Shown here: piece after piece, positions 1 to 6,622 of the stretch
Layout of the letters: every line of letters begins with the position of its first letter
Position numbering within the stretch: position 1 is the stretch's first letter
Assembly (NCBI GenBank): GCA_043805435.1
Contig: JAZDHY010000051.1
Span: forward strand, 1 to 64,000
Direction: 5' to 3'
DNA length: 64,000 nucleotides
From: JAEXOD01 sp043805435
GTDB lineage: Bacteria; Bacteroidota; Ignavibacteria; Ignavibacteriales; Melioribacteraceae
The notes under the pieces: generated by a model
Seen by the model: the letters and a program-made list of their open reading frames with translations, nothing else
What the model was told of the DNA's origin: nothing
Database searches by the model: none
Position numbers and translations under genes: made by a program

Positions 1-195
1 TGTACCAATAATTTTGAATAGATTATCTTCAATAAATTGCAAAGAATCAATTTTTTTATTTATACGTACGCTAATATTGCAATTGGTAAAGGCACCTATT
101 ATATCTTGACTTGGTGAAACAGTCAGTATTTTAATATTTTGTGCACAGATAATAATATTAAATAAAAACACTAAAGCTAATAGTTTGGTTTTCAA
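1..195 (-). CDS. Secreted Ig-like domain protein, N-terminal part (runs off the window)
   Basis: An open frame of 65 codons on the minus strand runs from a TTG start at 195 to the left edge without a stop. The first 19 residues form a clear signal peptide (two Lys, a hydrophobic core, then CAQ). The following segment, with ILTVSPSQDIIGAFTNCNIS, resembles the opening strand of an SbsA-type bacterial Ig-like domain. An AGGT motif lies 6 bases before the TTG and supports that start. No ATG is available nearby in this frame. The rest of the gene is outside the window, so total length and function are unknown. The 257 bases between this start and the tRNA hold only AT-rich sequence, in which I see no further gene. 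Confidence 0.6.
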   Translation of the reverse strand, partial: MKTKLLALVFLFNIIICAQNIKILTVSPSQDIIGAFTNCNISVRINKKIDSLQFIEDNLFKIIGT

Positions 196-452
196 TTAAT
201 TACCTATAATTAGTAATAATTTTTATAAATATTGGGATAATTTGGAAGTATAAAAATAATAAGCAATTGAATAAAAAATAACCTTTTCCCTTTCCTCAAA
301 AGAAAACACCACATAATATACCCAACTTTTCAAATATTTTTGTCTAAATTAGTATTTATTTTTAATAAAAGCAATGTCTAATTAATATAAAATCAGATAA
401 ATAATGCGTAAATACTGGAGTAATAAAAAGGGTAAGTATGATAATAATTTTG

Positions 453-536
453 TGCGGAAGACGGGACTCGAACCCGTAAGCTCTTTCGGGCACTACCCCC
501 TCAAGATAGCGTGTATACCAATTTCACCACTTCCGC
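453..536 (-). tRNA. tRNA-Leu, anticodon GAG
   Basis: On the minus strand the sequence folds as a type II tRNA. It has a 7-bp acceptor stem GCGGAAG/CTTCCGC, a D arm, an anticodon stem CTATC/GGTAG around loop TTGAGGG (anticodon GAG), a long variable arm typical of Leu, and a T arm ACGGG-TTCGAGT-CCCGT. The discriminator base is A. The CCA tail is not encoded (ACA follows), so it must be added by the CCA-adding enzyme. The mature 5' end at 536 directly abuts the T tract of the upstream terminator. Confidence 0.95.
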
Positions 537-572
537 AAAAAAAAAAGCACTACTCTTAAAAAATAGTAGTGC
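537..572 (-). terminator. Rho-independent terminator after the sigma/anti-sigma operon
   Basis: Read on the minus strand, a perfect 8-bp stem (GCACTACT at 547-554 pairing with AGTAGTGC at 565-572, 10-base loop) is followed by ten consecutive T residues (537-546). It lies 57 bases after the stop of the Spy-like gene, so it should end the sigma factor operon. The T tract finishes exactly where the mature tRNA-Leu begins. Confidence 0.85.
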
Positions 573-628
573 AAATGTAATAAAAAATATGCATAAACTC
601 CAAATTAAAGTTCCAAATATTTAATAAA

Positions 629-1117
629 TTATCTTTTAGGATCCCTCATTTGGTCCATTATTTCACGTTTTACTCTAAACTCAAAAATTACAAACTGTAA
701 AATCTGTTCTTTTGTTAAAATGTCGTCAAGCGAATAGATAAAACTTTTTCTTTCTTCAAGCATCTTTGATTCGGCTTCAAGAACTTTATCAATTTTAGCT
801 TTGTAATATTTATCATCGCTTTCAAAATCCCCTTTTTTAAACTTTTGTTCAATTTCTTCCATTAAACTTTCGCGCTGCTGGGCTAATTTTTTCATTCTTT
901 CCATAGATTCACCTCTGCGTGCAAAAAATTTTAACGTAACAGTTTCATTCATTTTTAGCACTTCAATAAGTTTTAACTTTTCCATTTGTTCAAAACGTTC
1001 TCTTGGAGGCATACCGTCACGAGGGAAATCATCCCTTCCGAAAGGCTGCGCAAATGAATTACCGTATATAAATAAAACTGTAATAAATAGACAAATCTGC
1101 ATTAATCTGTTTTTCAT
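629..1117 (-). CDS. Periplasmic Spy/CpxP-like (LTXXQ) protein
   Basis: A 162-residue protein with a signal peptide (residues 1-23, ending SFAQ) and a mature part that is almost entirely charged helix, rich in Arg, Lys and Glu. The motif LTKEQ at 134-138 matches the LTXXQ signature of the Spy/CpxP family of periplasmic chaperones and stress sensors. It is the last gene of an ECF sigma / anti-sigma operon, 11 bases after the anti-sigma gene, with AGAGGT as ribosome binding site. Similar small periplasmic proteins often sit beside ECF sigma genes, where they are thought to feed envelope stress or metal signals to the anti-sigma factor. That role is inferred here; the overall fold call is moderately sure. 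Confidence 0.75.
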   Translation of the reverse strand: MKNRLMQICLFITVLFIYGNSFAQPFGRDDFPRDGMPPRERFEQMEKLKLIEVLKMNETVTLKFFARRGESMERMKKLAQQRESLMEEIEQKFKKGDFESDDKYYKAKIDKVLEAESKMLEERKSFIYSLDDILTKEQILQFVIFEFRVKREIMDQMRDPKR

Positions 1118-1128
1118 CTTTACCTCTT

Positions 1129-1746
1129 TTATAATTTTTCAATTTTCGAAAAAACTTTTTCAATAGTTTCGCTATCAAGATAATCGTATAAAGTAATATC
1201 GTCAACAGCGGGAATATCATTTCTAACTAAATAATTTTTATCATATTGTGCAATTTCTTTTATATCCTCATCATATTCAGCATATACATTTTCAGTTTTT
1301 TTAGAAGAAATAATAACCGGTAAAATATCATAACGATATATAGTATTAATAGTTTCTTGATCTGCTTTTATGGAATTAATAATTTCTTTTTCGGATTGAG
1401 TAAAAGTTACTAAGGGTTTATTAATTTTTACAATTTTGCCCGGATAATACAATATTCCAAGAATTAAGATAATTGCAGCAAAAGAAAACGAATAGCTGAA
1501 TCTATAAAACATTTTATTTTTGTTTTTAGATTCAATTTTTTTATGAATATTAATAATTACTTCGTTTTTATAATTTTCGGGCGTGACTAATCTTTTATCT
1601 AAAACCGTATTATTATAAGATTTGCTAATTTTTTCAAATTCATTCTTAAAGCTAATATCAGAAATTAACTTGTCTTCAAACAATTTTATTTCATTTTCGT
1701 TTAAGTTTTTAGTTAAATAATTTAATATTTCTTGATTATTTTTCAT
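1129..1746 (-). CDS. Probable membrane-bound anti-sigma factor
   Basis: A 205-residue protein with one membrane helix at about 84-101. The N-terminal 80 residues are helical and would be cytoplasmic. The C-terminal 100 residues would be periplasmic. Its ATG directly follows the TAA of the ECF sigma gene with no gap, so the two are translationally linked. This layout (sigma, then a single-span protein) is that of anti-sigma factors. I see no HxxxCxxC zinc motif in the N-terminal part, so it is not a classical ZAS-domain protein. The role is inferred from topology and neighbours rather than from a recognised domain. Confidence 0.7.
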   Translation of the reverse strand: MKNNQEILNYLTKNLNENEIKLFEDKLISDISFKNEFEKISKSYNNTVLDKRLVTPENYKNEVIINIHKKIESKNKNKMFYRFSYSFSFAAIILILGILYYPGKIVKINKPLVTFTQSEKEIINSIKADQETINTIYRYDILPVIISSKKTENVYAEYDEDIKEIAQYDKNYLVRNDIPAVDDITLYDYLDSETIEKVFSKIEKL

Positions 1747-2283
1747 TTAAATCCTCTCCATAACTTTATTCAAAGCATGAAAATAATTTGCCTTTAATGT
1801 TCCTACTTTTTTACCTGTAATTTTAGCAATTTCTTCATAAGTCAAATCGTCATAATGCCTTAGAATAAATATTTCTCTTTGTTTACTTGGTAAAGTTTGC
1901 AAAACATTATCAATTCTTTTTAATTTTTCTTTGTTTTCAATTTTATTAATTAAGTCAGCTTCTGCTTTTCCATTATCTGTAATATCACCAATATCATCAA
2001 AAAAAATAAATCTTTTTAAGTTTCTTTTGCGCAAAGTATTTAAACATCTTGTTGATGTAATTTTGTAAATCCAAGTATATAACGAAGATTCCTGCTTAAA
2101 ACTTTGCAATTTTTGATACATAACAATTAATACTTCTTGTGTAACTTCATCCGCATCTATATGATTACCAAGCATTCTTCTAGCATGCCAATATATTTTA
2201 TCAATATATAATTTAGCTAATTGATTAAATGCTGCATTATTTCCACTTAATGCTTCTGTTATTAAAGTATTCTCGTTATCCAC
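1747..2283 (-). CDS. ECF-family RNA polymerase sigma factor
   Basis: A 178-residue sigma-70 family protein. Region 2 covers about residues 10-75, with the core-binding segment DADEVTQEVLIVMYQKLQSF followed by TWIYKI. Region 4 covers about 120-170, with a helix-turn-helix around LPSKQREIFILRHYDDLTY and EEIAKITGKKVGTLKA. Region 3 is missing, as expected for ECF sigmas. The start is GTG at 2283; the nearby ATG at 2285 is out of frame. It is the first gene of the operon with the anti-sigma and Spy-like genes and faces away from a second Spy-like gene. Autoregulation from the shared 118-base promoter region is likely but not shown. Confidence 0.9.
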   Translation of the reverse strand: MDNENTLITEALSGNNAAFNQLAKLYIDKIYWHARRMLGNHIDADEVTQEVLIVMYQKLQSFKQESSLYTWIYKITSTRCLNTLRKRNLKRFIFFDDIGDITDNGKAEADLINKIENKEKLKRIDNVLQTLPSKQREIFILRHYDDLTYEEIAKITGKKVGTLKANYFHALNKVMERI

Positions 2284-2305
2284 ATTCTCTTATGTTTTGT
2301 AATAA

Positions 2306-2343
2306 TTAGACATCTCCACCGTCTAAATGGTTTAATTTAAACC
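2306..2343. promoter_or_regulatory. Two inverted repeats in the divergent sigma/Spy-like promoter region
   Basis: The 118 bases between the divergent starts hold two dyads. One is TTAGAC (2306-2311) with GTCTAA (2321-2326). The other is GGTTTAA-T-TTAAACC (2329-2343), perfect over 7 bp per arm. An AAC followed 19 bases later by TCAAA (end near 2377) could be an ECF-type -35/-10 pair for the plus-strand gene. The dyads are directly visible; their function as operators or promoter elements is inference. Confidence 0.35.
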
Positions 2344-2401
2344 CTTTAGAAAAACAGCGTGTCAAATATCCGAAACAAAAATAACAAAAGCTGAGGTTAA
2401 A

Positions 2402-2881
2402 ATGTCAAAAAAAATTGTTTTAATAGTATTTTTTATGTGTTTTCTTTTATTAAATATAAAAGCACAAGAAAACAAAAGAGAAATTGGTGAACCACGTATG
2501 GGACCTCCCCCGTTTGTGGAAGAATTAAATCTTTCCAAAGAACAAGCAGATAAATTTAAGTCAATTAATCTGCAAAAAGAAGAAAGTCTGATTGATATTA
2601 AGTATCAAATTGAAAAGAAACAACTGGAATTTAAGAAAGAATTAATTGATAAACCATCAAAGGAGAAAATCTTAAAGATTAATTCAGATTTAAATGACCT
2701 ACATAAAAAGATTCGTGAATCTGAAATTAATAATTGGTTTTTAATAAACGATATTTTAGATTCTGCGCAAAAAGAAGTATGGTCAAAACATTTAATGATG
2801 TTATTGGACGGCCCAAACCGATTACAAAAGGGACAGAGAGAAAAAATGGGAAAAAGAGAATTTAGAGAATTCCGCAGATAA
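2402..2881 (+). CDS. Second Spy-like periplasmic protein
   Basis: A 159-residue protein with a signal peptide (about 1-21, ending IKAQ) and a highly charged helical mature part. LNLSKEQADKF near residue 43 resembles the first LTxxQ helix of Spy-like proteins, and PRMGPPPF before it resembles the proline/glycine-rich N-terminus of that family. It is transcribed divergently from the ECF sigma operon, which encodes its own Spy-like protein, so it may be a target of that sigma factor. It ends at a hairpin terminator. Sequence identity to the other Spy-like gene is low by eye, so they are not recent duplicates. Confidence 0.65.
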   Translation: MSKKIVLIVFFMCFLLLNIKAQENKREIGEPRMGPPPFVEELNLSKEQADKFKSINLQKEESLIDIKYQIEKKQLEFKKELIDKPSKEKILKINSDLNDLHKKIRESEINNWFLINDILDSAQKEVWSKHLMMLLDGPNRLQKGQREKMGKREFREFRR

Positions 2882-2903
2882 AATTATATCAAATATTACA
2901 AAT

Positions 2904-2943
2904 AAAAGAGGCTGGTAGTTAAATATATCAGTCTCTTTTTTTA
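2904..2943. terminator. Bidirectional terminator between convergent genes
   Basis: AAAGAGGCTG (2905-2914) pairs with CAGTCTCTTT (2929-2938) with one G-T wobble, followed by T residues on the plus strand and flanked by an A-rich stretch that gives T residues on the minus strand. It lies between the plus-strand Spy-like gene and the minus-strand reductase gene, whose stop codon it touches. Confidence 0.8.
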
Positions 2944-3648
2944 TAAATCACCGGTAATCGGTCTAAGTATTAATTCTTCAGGAACAGCGGAAGACTTATT
3001 TTTATAAAGAGAATAAATCATTTCGGCAATATCTTTTGGCAACATCATATTATTTCCATAATTTTCCCTAACATTATTATTCCAAATTGGTGTATTTGTA
3101 GGACCGGGAACAATGTTAATTACCTTAATGTTATGTTCGCGTAACTCTTCACGTAAAACATTAGTAAAGGCCAATAATCCTTCTTTAGAAGCAGAATAAA
3201 TACTGCTGCGCAAAAAAATCTTTTTAGCAGCAATAGACAAAATGTTAATAATAGAACCTGATTTATTTTGAATCATATTTGGCAATACTGTTTTTATACT
3301 GTAAATACTCCCTTTTAGATTAGTATCTATTATAGAATCTATTTCATCATAATCATGATGATAAAAAGATTTAAAAGAAGTTATACCGGCATTATTTATC
3401 AAACAATCGAAATTATAACTGCTTAAATATTTTTCGGATATAGCATTTATTTCTTCTTTATTTTTAACATTGCAAACCTCTGTATATAAATTGCAATTAT
3501 TAAAATTTTCTTTAATATTGTTTAATTTTTCAATATTTCCTGAAGTTGCTAAAACAATTTTATTATTATTCAAAAATGTTTCAACTAAGGCTAATCCAAT
3601 GCCGGATGTACCGCCGGTAATCCAAATTAAATCTTTTTTATTAGTCAT
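2941..3648 (-). CDS. Short-chain dehydrogenase, probable sepiapterin reductase
   Basis: A 235-residue classical SDR enzyme. It has the NADP-binding motif TGGTSGIG at 11-18, NNAG at 85-88, and the catalytic Ser138, Tyr151 and Lys155 (YSASK). The C-terminus ends RPITGDL. Its start overlaps the end of the GTP cyclohydrolase gene by four bases, and the pterin synthase gene lies just upstream. GTP cyclohydrolase, 6-pyruvoyl-tetrahydropterin synthase and an SDR are the three enzymes of tetrahydrobiopterin synthesis, so I infer that this one reduces 6-pyruvoyl-tetrahydropterin (sepiapterin reductase step). From sequence alone, a 3-oxoacyl-carrier-protein reductase or other SDR specificity cannot be excluded. 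Family: sure. Substrate: moderate. Confidence 0.8.
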   Translation of the reverse strand: MTNKKDLIWITGGTSGIGLALVETFLNNNKIVLATSGNIEKLNNIKENFNNCNLYTEVCNVKNKEEINAISEKYLSSYNFDCLINNAGITSFKSFYHHDYDEIDSIIDTNLKGSIYSIKTVLPNMIQNKSGSIINILSIAAKKIFLRSSIYSASKEGLLAFTNVLREELREHNIKVINIVPGPTNTPIWNNNVRENYGNNMMLPKDIAEMIYSLYKNKSSAVPEELILRPITGDL

Positions 3649-4211
3649 ATCTTTTTTTGCGCCAAAAGATTCAAAAATTCATTTCTTGTTCTAAAGTCTT
3701 CTTTAAATATTCCTAACATTGCACTGGTTGTAGTAATTGAGTTTTGCTTTTGTACGCCTCTCATCATCATACACATATGATAACCTTCAACAACAACAGC
3801 AACACCTCTTGGTTTTAAATGCTTCTCCAAAATTTCGGCAATGTCCTGTGTCAGCCTTTCTTGTATTTGCAAACGTCTGGAAAAAGCATCAACAATTCGA
3901 GGAATTTTACTTAATCCGACAATTTTCCCATCCGGAATATATGCAATATGCATTTTTCCAAAAAAAGGCAACAAATGATGTTCACATAAACTATAAAAAT
4001 CTATATCCTTAACAATTACCATCTCATCATATTTTTCATCAAAGATAGCATCATTAATAATTGCATCAACGTTACTTCTATATCCTTCGGTTAAAAATTC
4101 GTATGCTTTAGCAACCCGTTCAGGAGTTTTAATAAGGCCTTGTCTTTCAACATCTAGACCCAGTTCGGTTAATACATTTTTAATATTATCAGCTATTATA
4201 TCTAAATTCAA
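3645..4211 (-). CDS. folE: GTP cyclohydrolase I
   Basis: A 188-residue enzyme that converts GTP to 7,8-dihydroneopterin triphosphate, the first step of folate and biopterin synthesis. Zinc ligands Cys76, His79 (SLCEHH) and Cys147 are present, as are the conserved segments SKIPRIVDAF and RLQIQERLT. The start is TTG at 4211, backed by a perfect AAGGAG seven bases upstream. No in-frame ATG fits the usual family start. It sits two bases after the pterin synthase stop and overlaps the reductase by four bases, so the three form one translation-coupled unit. It may serve both folate and biopterin pathways. Confidence 0.96.
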   Translation of the reverse strand: MNLDIIADNIKNVLTELGLDVERQGLIKTPERVAKAYEFLTEGYRSNVDAIINDAIFDEKYDEMVIVKDIDFYSLCEHHLLPFFGKMHIAYIPDGKIVGLSKIPRIVDAFSRRLQIQERLTQDIAEILEKHLKPRGVAVVVEGYHMCMMMRGVQKQNSITTTSAMLGIFKEDFRTRNEFLNLLAQKKI

Positions 4212-4213
4212 TC

Positions 4214-4621
4214 TTAATCTCCTTTGTATTCAAAATAATTATTTTCAGTTTCAAATATTTTTACAGAATATAAGTTACATTCAATAATTTTATCTATTAA
4301 TTGATTCCAAATTGCAATTGTCAAATTTTCTGTAGTAGGAATTATATCTTTTAAAAACTGCACATCGTAATTTAAGTGCTTATGATCCAGATGGTCAATA
4401 ATATTTTCTTTTAATATTTGTTTTAATTTTGTTAAATCAATAACGTAACCTGTATTTGGGTTAACGTCACCGCATACTGTTACTTCCAAAATATAATTAT
4501 GCCCATGTCCATGTGGATTATTACATTTTCCGAATATTCTTAAATTTTCAGAATCACTTAAATTATTATTATGCAGCCTGTGAGATGCTGAAAACACCTC
4601 ACGGCGAGTAAGATATACCAT
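4214..4621 (-). CDS. 6-pyruvoyl-tetrahydropterin synthase (PTPS/QueD family)
   Basis: A 135-residue enzyme acting on dihydroneopterin triphosphate. Zinc ligands are His14 (SASHRLH), His39 and His41 (HGHGHN). Catalytic Cys33 (GKCNNPHGHGHNY) and the Asp79-His80 pair (LDHKHLN) are present. Compared from memory with the mammalian enzyme, these residues keep a constant offset of nine. Long stretches such as FSASHRLH, FGKCNNP and PTTEN are also nearly the same, right down to a C-terminal YKG. This argues for a true PTPS rather than the QueD enzyme of queuosine synthesis. It is followed by folE and a short-chain reductase. It overlaps the bcp stop by one base. Use for deazapurine synthesis remains a possible alternative. 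Confidence 0.9.
   Translation of the reverse strand: MVYLTRREVFSASHRLHNNNLSDSENLRIFGKCNNPHGHGHNYILEVTVCGDVNPNTGYVIDLTKLKQILKENIIDHLDHKHLNYDVQFLKDIIPTTENLTIAIWNQLIDKIIECNLYSVKIFETENNYFEYKGD
4219..4224 (-). promoter_or_regulatory. Strong Shine-Dalgarno site that fixes the folE TTG start
   Basis: The minus strand reads AAGGAG seven bases before TTG at 4211. The site lies inside the last codons of the preceding pterin synthase gene. It is the main reason to accept the non-ATG start. Confidence 0.75.
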
Positions 4622-5079
4622 TATAACCCTAAATCATCTAAAACAGATTGAACATGACCGTTTACTTTAACTTTTGGATATATTTTAAGAATTTTTCCAT
4701 TTTCATCAATTACAAAAGTAGTTCTTTCAATACCCATATATTTTCTACCGCACATGTTTTTTTCTTTCCAAACGCCATAACTTTCAACTATCTCTTTTTC
4801 AGTATCACTTAATAAAGTAAAAGGCAGTTCATTTTTTGCAATAAATTTTTTGTGCGATTCCGGCGAATCTATACTTACGCCTAATACAACAACATTGTTT
4901 TTTTCTAATACAGTAACCGAATCCCTAAATTCGCATGCTTCTTTAGTACAACCCGATGTTAAATCTTTTGGATAAAAATATAAAACAACCTTTTTACCTT
5001 TAAATTCATTTAGCGAAATTTCCTTATTATTTTGATCTTTAACTTTGAAATCAGGTGCATTATTTCCAACTGTTAACAT
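4621..5079 (-). CDS. bcp: Thiol peroxidase, bacterioferritin comigratory protein (Bcp) type
   Basis: A 152-residue peroxiredoxin that reduces hydrogen peroxide and organic peroxides using thioredoxin. The peroxidatic Cys44 (DLTSGCT) and resolving Cys49, five residues apart, are the Bcp/PrxQ pattern. The thioredoxin-like fold covers the entire length. It overlaps the pterin synthase start by one base (TAATG), so it probably shares a transcript with the biopterin-type genes. A hairpin terminator lies between it and the upstream peroxiredoxin gene, so it likely has its own promoter in the 68-base gap or depends on read-through. Confidence 0.93.
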   Translation of the reverse strand: MLTVGNNAPDFKVKDQNNKEISLNEFKGKKVVLYFYPKDLTSGCTKEACEFRDSVTVLEKNNVVVLGVSIDSPESHKKFIAKNELPFTLLSDTEKEIVESYGVWKEKNMCGRKYMGIERTTFVIDENGKILKIYPKVKVNGHVQSVLDDLGL

Positions 5080-5096
5080 AATTATCCTCTATAATT

Positions 5097-5136
5097 AAAA
5101 AAATAAGTTATTCCATCAATCTATAAATGGAATAAC
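5097..5136 (-). terminator. Rho-independent terminator after the peroxiredoxin gene
   Basis: A perfect 10-bp stem, GTTATTCCAT at 5107-5116 with ATGGAATAAC at 5127-5136 (10-base loop), is followed on the minus strand by TTATTTTTTT (5097-5106). It begins 12 bases after the stop of the peroxiredoxin gene and separates it from bcp. Confidence 0.85.
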
Positions 5137-5147
5137 CTAAAATAAGC

Positions 5148-5630
5148 TTAGTTTAAATTTTGTAATACTTCTTGAATTTTATTATAATCAGGTTCAGAAC
5201 CTGCATTTTCCAAAACTTCAATATATTGAATAATGCCTTTTTTATCAACAACAAATGCACTTCTTTTAGCCACACCAATATAATCAAATTTCCCCGGTAC
5301 AAACACGTCATACAAAGCATCATATGCCTTTGCTGTCGTTTTATTAAAATCACTTAGCAGCGGAAAATCGAATTTAAATTTATCGGCCCACAATTTTTGA
5401 GCAAAAGGACTATCAACACTAATTGCAAGCACTTGTGCATCTAAAGTTTCGTATTGAGATAAACCATCGCGGGTTGAACATAATTCTTTTTCACAAACTG
5501 CAGTATTAACTAAAGGGAAAAATAAAATAACCACATTTTTTTTACCTAAAAAATCACTTAAAGCAATATCTTCAATTAAATGACTTTTTAATGAAAAATC
5601 GGGTGCTATATCACCAATTTTTAACGACAT
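5148..5630 (-). CDS. Peroxiredoxin (AhpC/TSA family)
   Basis: A 160-residue redoxin. Peroxidatic Cys46 lies in VNTAVCEKELC, and a second cysteine, Cys51, five residues on can act as the resolving residue. PLVNTAVC replaces the PVTSGC of Bcp, placing it nearer the AhpE-like peroxiredoxins. The segments DFPLLSD and AFVVDKKG are typical of the family. It is about the same length as bcp, 68 bases downstream, but the two are clearly diverged. The dodecin gene lies nine bases upstream, so the two are probably cotranscribed. Natural reductant unknown. Confidence 0.9.
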   Translation of the reverse strand: MSLKIGDIAPDFSLKSHLIEDIALSDFLGKKNVVILFFPLVNTAVCEKELCSTRDGLSQYETLDAQVLAISVDSPFAQKLWADKFKFDFPLLSDFNKTTAKAYDALYDVFVPGKFDYIGVAKRSAFVVDKKGIIQYIEVLENAGSEPDYNKIQEVLQNLN

Positions 5631-5639
5631 AATACTCTC

Positions 5640-5840
5640 CTAATTTAATTTTCTTCCAATTTTTACTTTTATTTGATATTCAATCTTTCCATCAGAAGTT
5701 ATACGACCTCTTTGTTCAACAACTTCAAACCAAGATACTTTTTTTTCTTCGTTAGCTTCATCTACAACAGATTTTATTGCAACACAAATGCCTTCTGTTG
5801 AAATACCAACACGTTCAATAATTTCAAAACTATTTGACAT
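5640..5840 (-). CDS. Dodecin (flavin-binding protein)
   Basis: A 66-residue protein that matches dodecins along its whole length, including SWFEVVEQRGRI in the centre and an IEYQIKVKIG tail. Dodecins form hollow twelve-subunit shells that store or buffer flavins (riboflavin or FMN) and protect against flavin photochemistry. The central Trp is the residue that stacks on the flavin in known dodecins. It is first in a two-gene unit with a peroxiredoxin, in keeping with a redox-protection role. GGAG lies eight bases upstream of the ATG. A TTGTACAA palindrome (5860-5867) lies in the promoter region. The 197 bases up to tRNA-Arg hold no other gene that I can see. Confidence 0.92.
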   Translation of the reverse strand: MSNSFEIIERVGISTEGICVAIKSVVDEANEEKKVSWFEVVEQRGRITSDGKIEYQIKVKIGRKLN

Positions 5841-6037
5841 AACTACTCCTTTATATTATTTGTACAATTAATATACATTTGAATATCTAAATTAGTTCAT
5901 TTTCTCTAATTTCTCAAACCAATATTTACAATTTTTTATTTAATGTAATTTTATAATAACGTAATATGTTTTTTTAATTATTTTTTCGTATAATTACAGT
6001 CTATTTGAAATTATGTTGTGACTGTTTAAATAATAAT

Positions 6038-6110
6038 GCACCCGTAGCTCAATGGATAGAGCATCTGACTTCGGATCAGACGGTTCGGGGTTCGAATCCC
6101 TGCGGGTGTA
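6038..6110 (+). tRNA. tRNA-Arg, anticodon TCG
   Basis: The cloverleaf is clear. Acceptor GCACCCG (6038-6044) pairs with CGGGTGT (6103-6109), with the first pair being G1-U72. The anticodon arm is TCTGA-CTTCGGA-TCAGA (anticodon TCG), the T arm is CGGGG-TTCGAAT-CCCTG, and the discriminator is A. CCA is not encoded. The next gene, 31 bases downstream on the same strand, is tadA. Confidence 0.95.
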
Positions 6111-6141
6111 CAATTTTAACATACTCTAAAATTGGAATAAT

Positions 6142-6597
6142 TTGTTTCCTGAAATTGTTTATAAAAATATGTCTTATGCTTTGGCTGAAGCCGCTAAGGC
6201 TTATGATAAAGACGAAATTCCGGTTGGTGCCGTAATTGTAAAAAATAATATCATAGTCGGAAAAGGTTATAATCAAGTAGAGCATCTTAAAGATCCTACT
6301 GCGCATGCCGAAATAATTGCCATTACAGCAGCTTGTAATAAATTGGAGTCTAAATATTTAGACGATTGTGATATTTATGTTACATTAGAACCTTGTGTTA
6401 TGTGTGCTGGTGCAATTATTTTATCGCGTATTAACACAATCTATTTTGGAGCTTTTGAACCCAAATTTGGAGCATGCGGATCATTATTTAATATAGTTGA
6501 AAATAAAAACATAAATCACTCGCCTAAAATATATTCGGGTATTTATGAAAATTATAGTAAAGAACTTTTAACTGAATTTTTTAACAAAAAAAGATAA
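6142..6597 (+). CDS. tadA: tRNA-specific adenosine deaminase
   Basis: A 151-residue zinc deaminase that converts A34 to inosine in tRNA-Arg(ACG). The zinc and proton-shuttle motif is HAE at 55-57, and the second zinc motif is PCVMC with Cys85 and Cys88. Length and motifs fit TadA rather than cytidine or guanine deaminases. I take TTG at 6142 as start, with TGGAA seven bases before it. An ATG at 6169 would remove nine residues and is the alternative. It follows tRNA-Arg(TCG) directly, and adk lies 25 bases downstream. Confidence 0.93.
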   Translation: MFPEIVYKNMSYALAEAAKAYDKDEIPVGAVIVKNNIIVGKGYNQVEHLKDPTAHAEIIAITAACNKLESKYLDDCDIYVTLEPCVMCAGAIILSRINTIYFGAFEPKFGACGSLFNIVENKNINHSPKIYSGIYENYSKELLTEFFNKKR

Positions 6598-6622
6598 AAT
6601 TAGTAAAACTAATAGGTAAAAT

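Noticed and set aside
4214..4621. Calling this gene queD (queuosine synthesis)
   Set aside because: The sequence resembles the animal pterin synthase closely, and its neighbours are folE and an SDR, with no queC or queE near. Kept as an alternative in the entry.
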